From contig JAUNHC010000030.1 of the NCBI GenBank assembly GCA_030524175.1, positions 1 through 64,000 of the forward strand: a DNA stretch of 64,000 nucleotides, given 5' to 3'. Source of the DNA: Eubacteriales bacterium. Lineage in GTDB: Bacteria; Bacillota; Clostridia; Lachnospirales; Lachnospiraceae. Made by a program: the position numbers and the translations under genes. Shown here piece by piece: positions 53,506 through 61,870 of the stretch. Under the pieces are notes generated by a model. The model ran no database searches. It was not told where the DNA came from and saw only the letters and a program-made list of their open reading frames with translations. Position 1 is the stretch's first letter. Each line of letters opens with the position of its first letter.

Positions 53506-54270
53506 TTACTTCTCCTTTACAAAAAGCAAATTGTTTACCCGCTCTGTGATCCAGATTTCATCATCCGTAATCTCCAGATCATATCCCTTTATTACTTCAT
53601 CATCAAATCTATTTAAAATACTCTCCAATTCAGGGGCACTCTCCTTTTTCTTTGGGAAACGTATATTTGTCTCAAACCCATCTGAATAAACAAAACCAGT
53701 CTCTTTCCCAATTTCCTCCCACTGTGCCTTGGTATAAAAACAAATATGCCCATCCCTTTTCATCTGCATATAAGCATCTACAAAACGCTGCTCATCGTTA
53801 TCATTAGGCGCAGGGTCAGAAATAAAAAAGTTTCCACCGCTTCTCAATACCCTCTGCGCTTCTTTGAATGTGTCACCAATTGCAGGAAAATGATGCAGTG
53901 CATAACGTGTGACGATCATGTCAAAAGAATTGTCTTCAAATGGAAATCCTATACCGTCATAACTTACAAATTCCAAATTTTCAAGTCCTTTTTCTGCCGC
54001 TTTCACCCTGTTTTCCTTCAAAGCCTCTTCCACAATATCCAGACCGACTATTTCTGCACGTTCATATTGTTCTGCCAGAGGAAACGCCAGATACCCGGTA
54101 CCAGTGCCCAGGTCTAGTATTTTCATTCCCTCTCTTACCGGAAGAAAATCAAGAATTCTTTTTAAATGCGTCTCATCCTGTGTCTGCTTATTATAGAATT
54201 CTCCCGTTTGAAAGCTTTCTTCAAAGCCTTGTTTTGTCCTTTTAATGCTGTCTCTCAACCTGTCATTCAT
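53506..54270 (-). CDS. Class I SAM-dependent methyltransferase
   Basis: A 254-aa protein with SAM motif ILDLGTGTGYLAFPL, IVGLDI, GFPFEDNSFDMIVTRYALHH and RVLRSGGNFFISDP. It is related to the UbiE group; the target is unknown. ATG 54270 lies after GGGAGG with 10 nt and overlaps the short frame at 54263 by 8 nt. It is downstream of a DUF3795 gene. Confidence 0.85.
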   Translation of the reverse strand: MNDRLRDSIKRTKQGFEESFQTGEFYNKQTQDETHLKRILDFLPVREGMKILDLGTGTGYLAFPLAEQYERAEIVGLDIVEEALKENRVKAAEKGLENLEFVSYDGIGFPFEDNSFDMIVTRYALHHFPAIGDTFKEAQRVLRSGGNFFISDPAPNDNDEQRFVDAYMQMKRDGHICFYTKAQWEEIGKETGFVYSDGFETNIRFPKKKESAPELESILNRFDDEVIKGYDLEITDDEIWITERVNNLLFVKEK

Positions 54271-54463
54271 TATTCTGATCCTCCCCTTTGGCAATACCGG
54301 CATCTGCAGGCGCTGTATAGCCGATTTCCAGCGCCCCCATTTTCACAACCTGTCCGTCATAAGGCTCGCCGTCAAAAGTTGCATGTACCGGCAGCTCCGA
54401 TTTTCTGAAAATATCTATTATATCAAAAGCACTTTCTATGGCATTCACTGCACTCACCATCAT
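54263..54463 (-). pseudogene. Probable remnant of a DUF1905 gene
   Basis: This 66-codon frame contains VHATFDGEPYDGQVVKMG, which resembles the core of DUF1905 (YdeI-like) proteins of about 90-100 aa. After KMG the usual HIIGI...IGK...GD part is not found in any frame, and the N terminus overlaps the DUF3795 gene by 41 nt. It may still be translated. The call rests on memory of one motif. Confidence 0.4.
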
Positions 54464-54833
54464 GAATTGAGATAATACCGCCGCAATTTGGGCAAGTGTA
54501 TTTTTCTCTCTGTTTCTCTAAGAACTCCAACAGCCCCAGTTCCCGGACAGTGCTGCTGTTTTCTATAAGACTGGCATGATAACGGATATTATAGCTCTTC
54601 TCCAATGCCTTAATCTGCCTGCATGGATAAGAAGAGCATTCAAAACAATATGAAAATCCCCCCGTTTTTGCGCAGTCTTTTATTTTACACTTCCTGCAAT
54701 GCTCCGGCTTTCCCAAATCACTGTTCAGACAGCCCGCACATGGTTTCTTATGATAACAGTGTTTATAGCACACCATACAATTCATCCCACAATGCGCAAA
54801 CATGGCATCTTCTATTTTCTCGGGCATTTTCAT
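54423..54833 (-). CDS. DUF3795 cysteine-rich protein
   Basis: A 136-aa protein with many paired cysteines: CGMNCMVCYKHC near the N terminus, CAGC, CRKCKIKDC, CFECSSYPC, and a C-terminal zinc-ribbon pair CPNCGG...CSECHRKC. This is the DUF3795 pattern, and it may bind zinc or an iron-sulfur cluster. The ribosome binding site is GAGGAG 9 nt before the ATG. Function is unknown. Confidence 0.85.
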   Translation of the reverse strand: MKMPEKIEDAMFAHCGMNCMVCYKHCYHKKPCAGCLNSDLGKPEHCRKCKIKDCAKTGGFSYCFECSSYPCRQIKALEKSYNIRYHASLIENSSTVRELGLLEFLEKQREKYTCPNCGGIISIHDGECSECHRKCF

Positions 54834-54968
54834 GAATCTTCACTCCTCTGTGAAAAAGGCATGAACACTTATATTAATATTGTTCATGCCCTTCTCTGTT
54901 TTATCTTACTGCTTGTCACAGTAATATTTTATCAAAACTAATATGACAACTACATGTCATGTTTCTTT

Positions 54969-55721
54969 TTACTGCTGATCCAGAAACATACCGATAACTT
55001 CTGCCGCTTGTTCTGCATTAGATAAAATCGCAGGATGTACTCCTTCTGAAAACATATAAATTCCAGCTCCTGTTTCTTTAGCTATTGCACGATACTCTTC
55101 CTGAAAATCCGCTCTGGACATTTCATCGCCTTCACTCCCCATAAGCAGAAGCGGAACCTGCAAACAGCTCAGAGGCTTCATAAATAACGGCAGCTTTTCC
55201 CCGGCGCATTTGATCAAGGCCTTTGTATCCATCTCTACAATGCGCTCCCAATCCTCGCCCTGACACCAACGATAAAACTCAACTGCCATCTCATCTTTCC
55301 TTGCACTTATCCGCTCCTGAATGAGATTTTCCGCAAAATCATCTGCCAAAGTCCTGCCGTCAAAGCTGTCAGCAACCACCTTACCCACCAAGTCCGGGCG
55401 CTCCAACCCAGCATTTATGGCAGCCCAGGCGCCGCCGCTGGTTCCTACCAGATTTACCTTTCCCAGCTTCAGATGTTCCAGCAGCGCAACTGTCTGCCTT
55501 CCTTCTTCTATCCAAAGCTCTGCCGGTAATTCCTCCAGGCGGTCTGACTTTCCATGCCCCAGAAAATCAATGAGGATCACATGAAATCTCTCCTCATATA
55601 ATGGCATAAGTAATTCAAACATCTTGGAAGATGCCGTATTACCGTGCAGAAACAACACTGGTTTTCCACTACCTGCTTCTGTGTAATAAATCTTTTTTGA
55701 TTGATAATAAAAATATGACAT
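54969..55721 (-). CDS. Alpha/beta hydrolase
   Basis: A 250-aa hydrolase with LHGNTASSKMF, nucleophile elbow GTSGGAWAA near residue 95, the acid in LLMGSEGDEM and His in EGVHPAIL. AGGAGG stands 6 nt before the ATG. An 8-codon leader frame lies upstream (55796-55822). Confidence 0.88.
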   Translation of the reverse strand: MSYFYYQSKKIYYTEAGSGKPVLFLHGNTASSKMFELLMPLYEERFHVILIDFLGHGKSDRLEELPAELWIEEGRQTVALLEHLKLGKVNLVGTSGGAWAAINAGLERPDLVGKVVADSFDGRTLADDFAENLIQERISARKDEMAVEFYRWCQGEDWERIVEMDTKALIKCAGEKLPLFMKPLSCLQVPLLLMGSEGDEMSRADFQEEYRAIAKETGAGIYMFSEGVHPAILSNAEQAAEVIGMFLDQQ

Positions 55722-55795
55722 TATTTGCCTCCTAATCGTTGTTTAGTTTTATGTTCCCTGATTAGCAAGGCTTGTAAAACACCAACACCTTGCCG

Positions 55796-55822
55796 TTAGT
55801 GCTTTTTCATCCAAATTCCCAT
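55796..55822 (-). other. Possible 8-codon leader peptide
   Basis: ATG at 55822 follows AGGAGG with 9 nt and encodes MGIWMKKH before TAA. A GCAAGG/CCTTGC hairpin (about 55765-55793) follows. It lies 75 nt before the hydrolase gene. A role in translation or attenuation is speculative. Confidence 0.3.
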
Positions 55823-55961
55823 AGTTCGCAACCTCCTGTTCCTCATATGATCTCAGTATATCACACAACTCTGTGAATTCCACTATATATTTGCTTTAAT
55901 ACTCTATACGAACGTGCATTTTAATCCCGGGACATAGATTTCTCTGCATTTATGCTGAAAC

Positions 55962-56420
55962 TTAACGTTCCAAACACTCCACGATATAATCCACGGGGAC
56001 ATCCATCCTCTCTGCAACCTGTTCCACCGTCATTCCATTGTGGAAAAATCCCTTTACAACCATTGATATATCCTCAGCAACTTCAATAATATGATAATCC
56101 GGGTCGTAAAAACGAACAACTCTTTGTCCCCAACTATGCACCAGCAACTCATGAACATACTCAATATTGGCTGCTTGTAGTTTTTTATAAAACTCATCAA
56201 TATCAGAAACTTCGAAATATAGTTCTCCTGCATTATTTTTAAGATATACTTCTTTGTTATTGATAAAACTGCCCCATGTATCAAGTGTCTGCAAAAACAA
56301 TCCTCCATCCAACTGAACATTGGCGCCAAAATCGCCTACTACATTCATGTCCAGTATATCATGATAGAATTTTTTGCTCTCCTCTATATTTTTTACTGCA
56401 ATTAACGTTCCCTTGTACAT
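55962..56420 (-). CDS. VOC-family (glyoxalase-like) protein with C-terminal extension
   Basis: Residues 1-115 make a vicinal oxygen chelate fold: GTLIAVKNIEESKKFYHDIL, VQLDGGLFLQ, ELYFEVSDI and FYDPDYHIIEVAE. The last 35 residues (FFHNGMTVEQVAERMDVP) look like a small helix-turn-helix-like segment. It starts 1 nt before the end of the grpB-like gene, so they are coupled. The substrate is unknown; it may bind a drug or act as an enzyme. Confidence 0.85.
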   Translation of the reverse strand: MYKGTLIAVKNIEESKKFYHDILDMNVVGDFGANVQLDGGLFLQTLDTWGSFINNKEVYLKNNAGELYFEVSDIDEFYKKLQAANIEYVHELLVHSWGQRVVRFYDPDYHIIEVAEDISMVVKGFFHNGMTVEQVAERMDVPVDYIVECLER

Positions 56421-56975
56421 TTAAATCTCCTCCAAAAGTTTAGCATTTTTCCACTCTGAAGCCATACCCAATATTTTATTTATAAGATTATGTTTTCCTT
56501 CCGTATACCTATCTCTATTATTCTTATATTCTTTACTCAATGTCTTTTTTAGTTCTGAATATTCTCTTGCCATATCTTTGTCATAATTCAGGTAATCACG
56601 GAAATTAATATAGTTATTCCAAGCTGTACTGCCATAGGTTACAATATGTATATGGTGAGTCCGTATTTCCTTTTGGAAATCACCCATCACATATAATAAC
56701 TGTCCCGCTACATCCTGTTTTCTGTAGATGACTCCGCTTTCTTCGAGCTGATCGTTCTTGGAAAGTACCTGGTTAATTTCTCTTACGCCTACTGCTATAT
56801 CTATGATTGGCTTCGCAACAATATCTTGAATAGAGGTACTTCCTACGTGCTGGATATCAATGGCAATATCACCCAGTATACTTTTCAATAATGAAATTGT
56901 TTCCATTGCCATGCTCTCCCACTCAACTTCATGTTCCTCTAATATAACAGTTGTCCTTTTTAATCCTATACTCAT
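56421..56975 (-). CDS. GrpB-family nucleotidyltransferase-like protein
   Basis: A 184-aa UPF0157/GrpB protein with the motif IQHVGSTSIQDIVAKPIIDI near residues 40-60, which carries the GS and D residues of nucleotidyltransferase folds. RTHHIHIV is a second family motif. Function is not established. It precedes the VOC gene directly. Confidence 0.88.
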   Translation of the reverse strand: MSIGLKRTTVILEEHEVEWESMAMETISLLKSILGDIAIDIQHVGSTSIQDIVAKPIIDIAVGVREINQVLSKNDQLEESGVIYRKQDVAGQLLYVMGDFQKEIRTHHIHIVTYGSTAWNNYINFRDYLNYDKDMAREYSELKKTLSKEYKNNRDRYTEGKHNLINKILGMASEWKNAKLLEEI

Positions 56976-57016
56976 GGTTCTTACCTCTTACCATTTTCCA
57001 GTTATTAGCTGCCTTC

Positions 57017-57427
57017 TTACCCTTTTTCGAAATCCAAACCGTTTTTATCAGCCCATTCATCAAACATTTGAACATAAACATCTCCGCAGGCTTCGATAAA
57101 ATCATCATATAGGCTCAGTTCCTGGAGCTTATTCAAGAAGGCATCTAAATATTCATCTCTCCTTAAAATTCCAAACAATAACTTTCTAATTGCCTTATCT
57201 TCCACGTATTCTCTCACATAAAAACGCATAATCCCCTCATGATCAATATCTTCATATGATAAAAATCTGCAATTATTCAAATCTTTGTAAGGAATCAATA
57301 AATCAGAAGATAACTGTTCCCGCTCTATTTCAGAACAAGGATAATAGTCAAACTGCTTTGTATCCTTATGATAAAAAATAACTGTTCTCTTTCTGACTGC
57401 AAACATTAAATCAATAATCGTACTCAT
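57017..57427 (-). CDS. UPF0158-like protein
   Basis: A 136-aa acidic protein with FYHKDTKQFDYYP, LSYEDIDHEGIMRFYV and CGDVYVQMFDEWADKNGL, resembling UPF0158. ATG 57427 has AAAGGTG upstream. No function is known. Confidence 0.7.
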   Translation of the reverse strand: MSTIIDLMFAVRKRTVIFYHKDTKQFDYYPCSEIEREQLSSDLLIPYKDLNNCRFLSYEDIDHEGIMRFYVREYVEDKAIRKLLFGILRRDEYLDAFLNKLQELSLYDDFIEACGDVYVQMFDEWADKNGLDFEKG

Positions 57428-57705
57428 ATTGACACACCTTTCATGCCTGATTTTCATTGTTCCAAAAATATATTAGATTCCTGAAAGGCGTGGTTGGGCC
57501 TTGATGGAAGCGTTATGATTCACCTCAAAAGTCAACCTGCCTCTTTTTTCTTTGCAAACCCTTTCTTTTTCTGATTAGATTATAGCATAGATTTGAGCTT
57601 TTAGCGATGCAACGCACCACCAAATATAAAATTGTTGATAGTGGAATACTGTCAACAATAAAGCTCTTGAAACATACTGCCTCAAGAGCTTTATTCTTAC
57701 CAGTG
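57428..57705. repeat. Intergenic region with two adjacent hairpins
   Basis: ATTGTTGATAG/CTGTCAACAAT (57631-57659) and the 14-bp perfect stem AATAAAGCTCTTGA/TCAAGAGCTTTATT (57657-57695) lie back to back after the AbiEii fragment. They may end the abi transcript or mark the edge of the deletion that shortened the toxin. No gene is seen in the rest. Confidence 0.5.
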
Positions 57706-57924
57706 TTAATCTATAATCTTAATTGTCCATCCTACATCTTGCAACGATTTTTGCGTCTTTTCATTACCGCCCTTCAAGATGAATTTATCCCGATATGCAG
57801 AAAGAGAAAAGCGTTCCAGAAAACGCTCCATCATATAGTTCCGCATTAAAATCTGTGCGTCCGCAGATTTTTCTTTAGACAGGTTGCGAATCAGATCTTT
57901 CAGTTGTCTTGCTGTCTTTATCAT
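57706..57924 (-). pseudogene. AbiEii toxin, truncated
   Basis: The 72-codon frame starts as an AbiEii-type nucleotidyltransferase toxin: TARQLKDLIRNLSKEKSADA, MRNYMMERFLERFSLS and FILKGG. Full-length relatives are about 250-300 aa and continue from that glycine motif into the catalytic core. Here 19 unrelated residues and a stop follow, so the core is lost. It starts with an ATGA overlap on the antitoxin gene, as in intact abiE loci. Confidence 0.75.
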
Positions 57925-58514
57925 AACAGCACCTCCAAATATAGTCTTAAAATCTTTTCAACATGAAAAAGTCGGGCATAGCGCATCAGTACACGCAGAT
58001 TCTTATCTTTCCGAACTGCATATTGCTTTAATGCGTCTTGCAAGGTTTGAATCTCAATATTGCTCCGGCACCGGGTCAAATCGCAGATTGTTCGTTCCAT
58101 ATCGTAGACGGGTACCGTGTGACCGAATGGTGTTTGAAGATGGGTAATACCAATCTCATGTAATTCCGGTTTTACCGTATAAACCGTGATACCATCCGCT
58201 TTCAGCCGCGAGGGACTGTACCCACGCTTTACCGTAACAGAATAATGGGAAGGCTCCCTGTCTGTCAGTTCATGAAAAAACAAAGCCGTCTCATGGGAAA
58301 AAACAGCCTGACTGCACCGCAGGTGAATGAGAAGCATGGAATCCACCCAGGCATCCACTGACGCATAGACTCCGTGCGCCATCTGTCTCAACTCTTTTTC
58401 TCTGATAAAATCATAAAACATCGGTTTTGGAATACCGGCAGCTGTAATCTGTGCTGTCTGAAGCATTCTGCCGTGTTCTTCTAACATTTGCTCCAATTGC
58501 TCAAACCTCGTCAT
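57921..58514 (-). CDS. AbiEi antitoxin
   Basis: A 197-aa protein of the AbiEi family, the antitoxin and autorepressor of type IV AbiE systems. The N-terminal winged helix covers about residues 1-75 (MFYDFIREKELRQMAHGVYAS) and the C-terminal domain includes FSHETALFFHELTDREP and ERTICDLTRCRSNIEIQTLQDALKQYA. The frame is intact, unlike its toxin. AAAGGAAG lies before ATG 58514. The inverted repeat at 58531-58558 is its likely operator. Confidence 0.85.
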   Translation of the reverse strand: MTRFEQLEQMLEEHGRMLQTAQITAAGIPKPMFYDFIREKELRQMAHGVYASVDAWVDSMLLIHLRCSQAVFSHETALFFHELTDREPSHYSVTVKRGYSPSRLKADGITVYTVKPELHEIGITHLQTPFGHTVPVYDMERTICDLTRCRSNIEIQTLQDALKQYAVRKDKNLRVLMRYARLFHVEKILRLYLEVLL

Positions 58515-58530
58515 TCTATCACTTCCTTTC

Positions 58531-58567
58531 GTGCTACTATTATATGTAAATGTAGCACAAAAGTAAA
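58531..58567 (-). promoter_or_regulatory. abiE promoter and inverted-repeat operator
   Basis: GTGCTAC (58531-58537) and GTAGCAC (58552-58558) flank a minus-strand -10 TATAAT (58539-58544), and a weak -35 TTTACT (58562-58567) is 17 nt away. AbiEi proteins are known to bind inverted repeats in their own promoter. Confidence 0.65.
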
Positions 58568-58909
58568 AAACGCTATTTTGTTAATTTGGTTTTTCTTTAT
58601 TTTGCTAAAGCTGACAATGCCAGTCTTAAATTGTATTTCTGTCTTTCTCTCATTGATTACCCTAACCGTTTGCAGAAGCCTACGGACAAGGTCATCGTCA
58701 GCTGCTCAATCTGCTCATCATATTCGGTCAGTTCACTATTTGGTAAGTAGCTTCCGAAATAGCAGAAGCGCGAAGGCTAACAATCTTCACGCTTCTGTTT
58801 ACTCCTTTATTCTTCTAAAATTGGCAACTCCATATAACTTTCTTTACTCACAGCCAATCGCCTCAACTATTCATTGCCTCTATCTACACTAAATTTGTTT
58901 TCAGTAATT
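58559..58909. other. Intergenic region with a possible gene remnant
   Basis: On the minus strand 58657-58761 reads YFGSYLPNSELTEYDEQIEQ and a further 14 codons to a stop, which looks like a decayed C-terminal coding fragment of unknown origin. A 13-bp hairpin with one mismatch (58763-58797) directly adjoins it. The rest shows nothing. Confidence 0.3.
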
Positions 58910-60079
58910 TCATTTTATCTTACCATCCACTCGCTGCAACAGAACACAGCATTCTGTATGCCCAGTAAAACTAAACATATCCACCGGCTGCATCTTCTTC
59001 ACGCTATACCCTTTCTTCACCAAATACTTCAAATCCCTTGCCAGGCTTTCCGGGCCGCAGGAGATATACACTACCTTTTCCGGTTTCAGCTTCACCAGGG
59101 ATTTCAGGAATTTCTCATCACTTCCTGAACGCGGCGGATCCAGAAATACCACATCTGCCCGTTCTCCAGCGGCTGCCATTGCTTCCATAAATACCCCTGC
59201 ATCCCCCTGCTGGAACCGAACATTGGATATCTTGTTTTCCTTCGCGTTCATTCTGGCATCCCGTACAGCATCCTTGTTAAGCTCCACGCCAATCACTTCT
59301 TTTGCCTTTTGGGCTGCGATCAAGCTTATTGTTCCAATACCGCAGTAAGCGTCAATGACCCTTTCCTCTCCGGTCAGTCCTGCAAACTCAATTGCTTTTT
59401 TATATAAAATTTCGGTCTGCACAGGATTCACCTGATAAAATGACTGGGGAGAAATGCGGAATGTGCAGCCGCAAAGGGTGTCCCTGATATATCCTTTTCC
59501 ATAAAGAACAATATCCCGTTCTCCCAATACCATACTTGTTCTCTTATCGTTAATATTAAGGACAACGGTGCTGATTTCCGGATGAACCTTTCGCAGTGCT
59601 TTCACAAAGTTATTTTTTGATGGAAAAATCGGGGAGCCGATGACAAGCACCACCATAATTTCATTGCTGGTGAAGCCTCTTCTCACCAGAACGTGGCGCA
59701 GAAGCCCGTATCCTGTGTCCTCATCATAGGTCTTGATTTTAAAGGATTTCAGCATATCACGGATGGTACGGATGATCTCCTGGCTTTTTTTATCTTCTAT
59801 AAGGCATTCCTCTATGGGTACAACTTTGTGGGTGCTGGGCTGGTAGGTACCGCAGATAATATTTCCTTTTCTGTCACGGTCAAAAGCAGCATGGACTTTA
59901 TTCCTGTAATAATATGGATTCTCCATGCCTATGATAGGACTTACCTTTCCTAAACCTTTGAGGAGGCCTTCCACGTTTTTCTGTTTTTTCTTTAACTGTT
60001 CCTTGTAGGGAATGCCCTGGTACTGGCATCCTCCGCATTTTTTAGCACTGGAGCACACTGTAAGCTTCTTATCTTCCAT
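58910..60079 (-). CDS. rlmD: 23S rRNA (uracil-5-)-methyltransferase, RlmD/RumA family
   Basis: A 389-aa SAM-dependent methyltransferase. Iron-sulfur cysteines lie in CSSAKKCGGCQYQG near residues 9-22. The SAM domain has VIDAYCGIGTISLIAA, FLDPPRSGSDE and the catalytic cysteine in YISCGPESLARDL near residue 340. The N-terminal TRAM domain found in many relatives is absent. It is followed by no other gene in its direction. Confidence 0.9.
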   Translation of the reverse strand: MEDKKLTVCSSAKKCGGCQYQGIPYKEQLKKKQKNVEGLLKGLGKVSPIIGMENPYYYRNKVHAAFDRDRKGNIICGTYQPSTHKVVPIEECLIEDKKSQEIIRTIRDMLKSFKIKTYDEDTGYGLLRHVLVRRGFTSNEIMVVLVIGSPIFPSKNNFVKALRKVHPEISTVVLNINDKRTSMVLGERDIVLYGKGYIRDTLCGCTFRISPQSFYQVNPVQTEILYKKAIEFAGLTGEERVIDAYCGIGTISLIAAQKAKEVIGVELNKDAVRDARMNAKENKISNVRFQQGDAGVFMEAMAAAGERADVVFLDPPRSGSDEKFLKSLVKLKPEKVVYISCGPESLARDLKYLVKKGYSVKKMQPVDMFSFTGHTECCVLLQRVDGKIK

Positions 60080-60246
60080 TTACTTTTCCTCGTTTCTTCT
60101 ATCCACTTGACTGTCATTACTCAAACTGCCGTATGGGGTTGTTTGTTGTTCACAGCCTGAATGATCCTATTTTCTATTCGTTTTTTGAACATTATCATCA
60201 TTCTATCAAAACATATGTTTTCTTACAAGGAATATTAAAAGAAATC

Positions 60247-60381
60247 GTAACTGTTCAGTACAGGGCTGTGCATTTACTGCACAGTCCGTGCGAAAACGTT
60301 GAACAGCCAAAAGCAAGCCCCATCGCCAAAGGCGATTTTCATGGGCTTGCGGCGTAACTGTTCATGGTTCTGAACAGTTAC
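60247..60381. repeat. 135-bp palindromic repeat element
   Basis: The ends are exact inverted repeats, GTAACTGTTCAG (60247-60258) and CTGAACAGTTAC (60370-60381). A third copy, GTAACTGTTCA, lies at 60354-60364 and pairs with the right end into a hairpin. Inside are hairpins around GTGCATTTACTGCAC and GCAAGCCC/GGGCTTGC, the latter enclosing ATCGCC/GGCGAT. No coding frame is visible. The hairpin core is shared with 3042-3064. It looks like a MITE-like or structured RNA repeat. Confidence 0.75.
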
Positions 60382-60404
60382 AAGAAATCAGCGAAAATGC
60401 ACCA

Positions 60405-61607
60405 TTACTTTATTGGCCCGGATGCTGTGCAGCTGGGTTCACGGTCCCGGGAATAGCACACTTTCAGCCACCCATCCTCATATCTGGCCCCTTCTATCTC
60501 TTTTCCCTTTAGATTATCAGGCACCATAAACCGTCTTTTTTCATTTTTAAGCTTCAGAATCAGTTCTCCGCTCTGGACCGTAAGATCTATATCCTCTTTT
60601 TCTGCAAAAGGCAGGGACAGCTTCAGAACCAGCTGCCCGTTCTCCTTTTCCACGCACATGATTTTATCATCAAAGAGAATCTCCATGGGATTAATTTTTC
60701 CGTACAATAGTTCCGCTGCTTGTGTCAGTGATGAGATTCCCCTAAGTTCCCTTTCCTGCAGTTCCAGCATCAAAATGGGAATCTGACCGAAGCTCTCTTT
60801 CAGCTGTGTGAGACTTTCCTCCTGGAGCTGTATCCATTTGCTGAAATATCCCTCCAGAGCCTGTGTTGGGTAAATGCGGTTTACGATCACTGCATCCACC
60901 AGATAGCCATAAAGATGGAGACAGGTAAAATTGTGTTTGGCCTCCTGGATCACAATTCTTTCAGGTGTTGTGACAATTCTAAGGCTCACCACTTTTTTGT
61001 TGTCCATCAATTCCTGCATCCGTTCCATTTTTCTCATGAGACGGGTAAGGTCGTCAAAGACATCGTCTTTAGGCATCGGGATCTTTGTAAACTTTTCCAC
61101 TGCAGGGCCTGCAATTTTCACCATTTTTCTCTTTGCAGGCAGCATTTTATCCAGAAAACCTCCAAGCTGCTCCGGAAATTTTAAAAGTGAAAGTGTCTCT
61201 CCGGTAGGCGCACAATCTACAATTATGACATCATACTTATTTTGATCGTAAAATTCCAAAATCTTAAATAAAGAAAACAATTCCTCAAGTCCCGGAAAAA
61301 CCAACAGTTCCTCTGTCTCCAGACCGCCGTTGGCATGGCTGGAAAGAAGCTCCTTCATATATCCGTGAAGTTTTCCCCACGCTTTTTCACTTTCCCTCAC
61401 CGTGTCCACTTCCATAGCCCAAAGATTTTCTGCCGCTTGTTTTGGTTCATATGACAATTCACAGTCCAAAGAATCTCCCAGACTGTGAGCCTGATCCGTA
61501 CTCATGATCAAAACCTTATTTCCTTCCGACGCTAATTTGCAGGCCGTAGCCGCCGCCGTACTTGTCTTGCCTACTCCGCCTTTTCCTGTATAAAATATGA
61601 TCCGCAT
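60405..61607 (-). CDS. ArsA/Get3-family ATPase with HSP20-like tail, copy 2
   Basis: A 400-aa ATPase with deviant Walker A GKGGVGKTS at residues 8-16, switch I TDQAHSLGDSLD, and DCAPTGETLSLLKFPE. Residues about 315-385 form an ArsA_HSP20-type beta domain (LVLKLSLPFAEKEDIDL, LILKLKNEKRRFMVPDNL). Tail-anchored protein insertion and arsenite pumping are the known roles of the family; no arsB, arsC or arsD is present. AGGAGG lies 5 nt before the ATG. It follows the 71-aa gene by about 50 nt. Confidence 0.88.
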   Translation of the reverse strand: MRIIFYTGKGGVGKTSTAAATACKLASEGNKVLIMSTDQAHSLGDSLDCELSYEPKQAAENLWAMEVDTVRESEKAWGKLHGYMKELLSSHANGGLETEELLVFPGLEELFSLFKILEFYDQNKYDVIIVDCAPTGETLSLLKFPEQLGGFLDKMLPAKRKMVKIAGPAVEKFTKIPMPKDDVFDDLTRLMRKMERMQELMDNKKVVSLRIVTTPERIVIQEAKHNFTCLHLYGYLVDAVIVNRIYPTQALEGYFSKWIQLQEESLTQLKESFGQIPILMLELQERELRGISSLTQAAELLYGKINPMEILFDDKIMCVEKENGQLVLKLSLPFAEKEDIDLTVQSGELILKLKNEKRRFMVPDNLKGKEIEGARYEDGWLKVCYSRDREPSCTASGPIK

Positions 61608-61654
61608 AGCTGCCTCCTTATATTCTCATCTGATTGCAGGTTTCCTTGCCATTA

Positions 61655-61870
61655 TCACTGAATATCTACTTTATACACATTTTTCCTTTTATTCTCTCCA
61701 TTGCTGTCCGGGCACTTTTTCTCCTTGGAAACACATTCCCAGGCCATAGCCGCCAGCTCTCTCTGGATCACTTTCATATGAGACCCTATGGTATCCGGAA
61801 GAAGGCTTGCAAAAGCTTTTGCCTCGTACTCCTTTGCTTTCAGTATATTTTCTATAAATTCCTGTTTCAT
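61655..61870 (-). CDS. 71-aa protein between the ArsA-like ATPases
   Basis: A small, charged protein, MKQEFIENILKAKEYEAKAF onward, probably mostly helical in residues 1-48 with a lysine-rich tail. I do not recognise a family. Its ATG overlaps the stop of the first ATPase (ATGA), so it is made together with it. Its place between two paralogous ATPases suggests a partner or regulator. Confidence 0.7.
   Translation of the reverse strand: MKQEFIENILKAKEYEAKAFASLLPDTIGSHMKVIQRELAAMAWECVSKEKKCPDSNGENKRKNVYKVDIQ

Noticed and set aside
52951-53616. 221-codon frame on the plus strand
   Set aside because: It is antisense to the radical SAM-DUF512 gene and the methyltransferase gene, with no ribosome binding site or motif.
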